Position numbers and translations under genes: made by a program. The notes under the pieces were generated by a model. It did no database searches. It was not told the DNA's origin and saw nothing but the letters and a program-made list of their open reading frames with translations. From Gammaproteobacteria bacterium UBA3067 (lineage in GTDB: Bacteria; Pseudomonadota; Gammaproteobacteria; Pseudomonadales; UBA3067), in assembly GCA_002366835.1 (NCBI GenBank), contig DFBZ01000029.1:1-22578 (forward strand): a DNA stretch of 22,578 nt, in the 5' to 3' direction. How positions within the stretch are numbered: the stretch's first letter is position 1; each line of letters opens with the position of its first letter. Shown here piece after piece: positions 22,411 to 22,578 of the stretch.

Positions 22411-22491
22411 TTGCCTCCCTTCTGAAGTGATTCGGAAGGAAAGCTTCCTTCGGGGTGCGACGGCAAATTCTTGAAAATTAAAAAGAATTTG

Positions 22492-22519
22492 TTGACAAGG
22501 AGATTTATGGGTGTATAAT
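22492..22519 (+). promoter_or_regulatory. Tandem rRNA-type promoter P3
   Basis: TTGACA (22492-22497), a 16-base spacer and TATAAT (22514-22519), with an A-rich UP-like stretch upstream (GAAAATTAAAAAGAATT). It is nearest to the RNA leader, and its start site is predicted about 22526. Confidence 0.88.
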
Positions 22520-22526
22520 TTGCACC

Positions 22527-22556
22527 TCGGTTTTGAGCCGAAACGTTCTTTAACAA
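22527..22556 (+). promoter_or_regulatory. boxB/boxA-like antitermination leader of an rRNA operon
   Basis: TCGG (22527-22530) and CCGA (22538-22541) form a small boxB-like hairpin. CGTTCTTTAACAA (22544-22556) closely matches the rRNA boxA (TGCTCTTTAACA). This leader is typical of gammaproteobacterial 16S operons, so rRNA genes are expected just beyond the right edge. None is inside the window. Confidence 0.8.
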
Positions 22557-22578
22557 GTTAGTCAAGTAGATCGTGTGG

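Larger units (their letters stand above)
22275..22530 (+). repeat. Tandem promoter repeat, period 108-109 bases
   Basis: Copies begin at 22275, 22383 and 22492, the third partial. Each holds TTGACA, 16 bases, TATAATTTGC, then in the first two copies a CCTCCCTTCTGA box, an AAGGAAAG-centred stem element and an A-rich stretch ending AGAATTTG before the next -35. In the second copy GAAGGAA-AGC-TTCCTTC forms a seven-base-pair hairpin. The copies have diverged slightly, so they arose by duplication and were kept. Confidence 0.85.

Noticed and set aside
22287..22565. 92-codon minus-strand open frame over the promoter repeats
   Set aside because: It merely reads through the tandem promoter repeat. 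Its internally repeated protein is a by-product of the DNA repeat.
1..22578. CRISPR arrays, tRNA genes, transposases or integrases
   Set aside because: None seen. The only tandem repeats are the promoter repeat and the cupredoxin coding repeat.

Overview
The window looks like a gammaproteobacterial chromosome, probably marine and from the Pseudomonadales/Cellvibrionales side. PilS and PilR closely resemble the Pseudomonas proteins. The order bamD <> rluD-pgeF-clpB is the conserved gammaproteobacterial one, and the right edge runs into an rRNA-type promoter and leader. No species can be named from the sequence alone.

Left part (1-5864): a pilR fragment, pilS and a small PP0621-type gene lie on the minus strand as one probable operon. 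Next come plus-strand nadE (glutamine-dependent NAD synthetase) and convergent bamD. Centre-left (5968-10409): rluD and pgeF form a tight pair, followed by clpB behind a good sigma-32-like heat-shock promoter.

Centre (10410-16913): an 896-base spacer without a credible gene precedes a copper membrane monooxygenase (CuMMO) locus: PmoA-like, PmoB-like, a strong intrinsic terminator, a PmoD-like copper protein, a membrane-anchored two-domain multicopper oxidase, and a membrane-anchored cupredoxin with a duplicated His/Met-rich segment. The PmoC-type subunit, needed in all well-studied enzymes of this family, is not in the window. The locus therefore looks like a split or unusual CuMMO system with its own copper-handling or electron-transfer module. 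Its substrate (methane, ammonia, short alkanes or alkenes) cannot be read from the sequence.

Right part (17031-22578): a minus-strand DUF4124 protein, a 0.48 kb leader with hairpins, then ilvI-ilvH-ilvC (branched-chain amino acid synthesis) and pssA (phosphatidylserine synthase). The last 0.4 kb carries one upstream and three tandemly repeated sigma-70 promoters and a boxB/boxA-like antitermination leader, so an rRNA operon very probably begins just past the edge. In E. coli clpB is followed directly by an rRNA operon. The CuMMO locus and the ilv-pss block sit in that interval here, which is consistent with insertion into a core neighbourhood.
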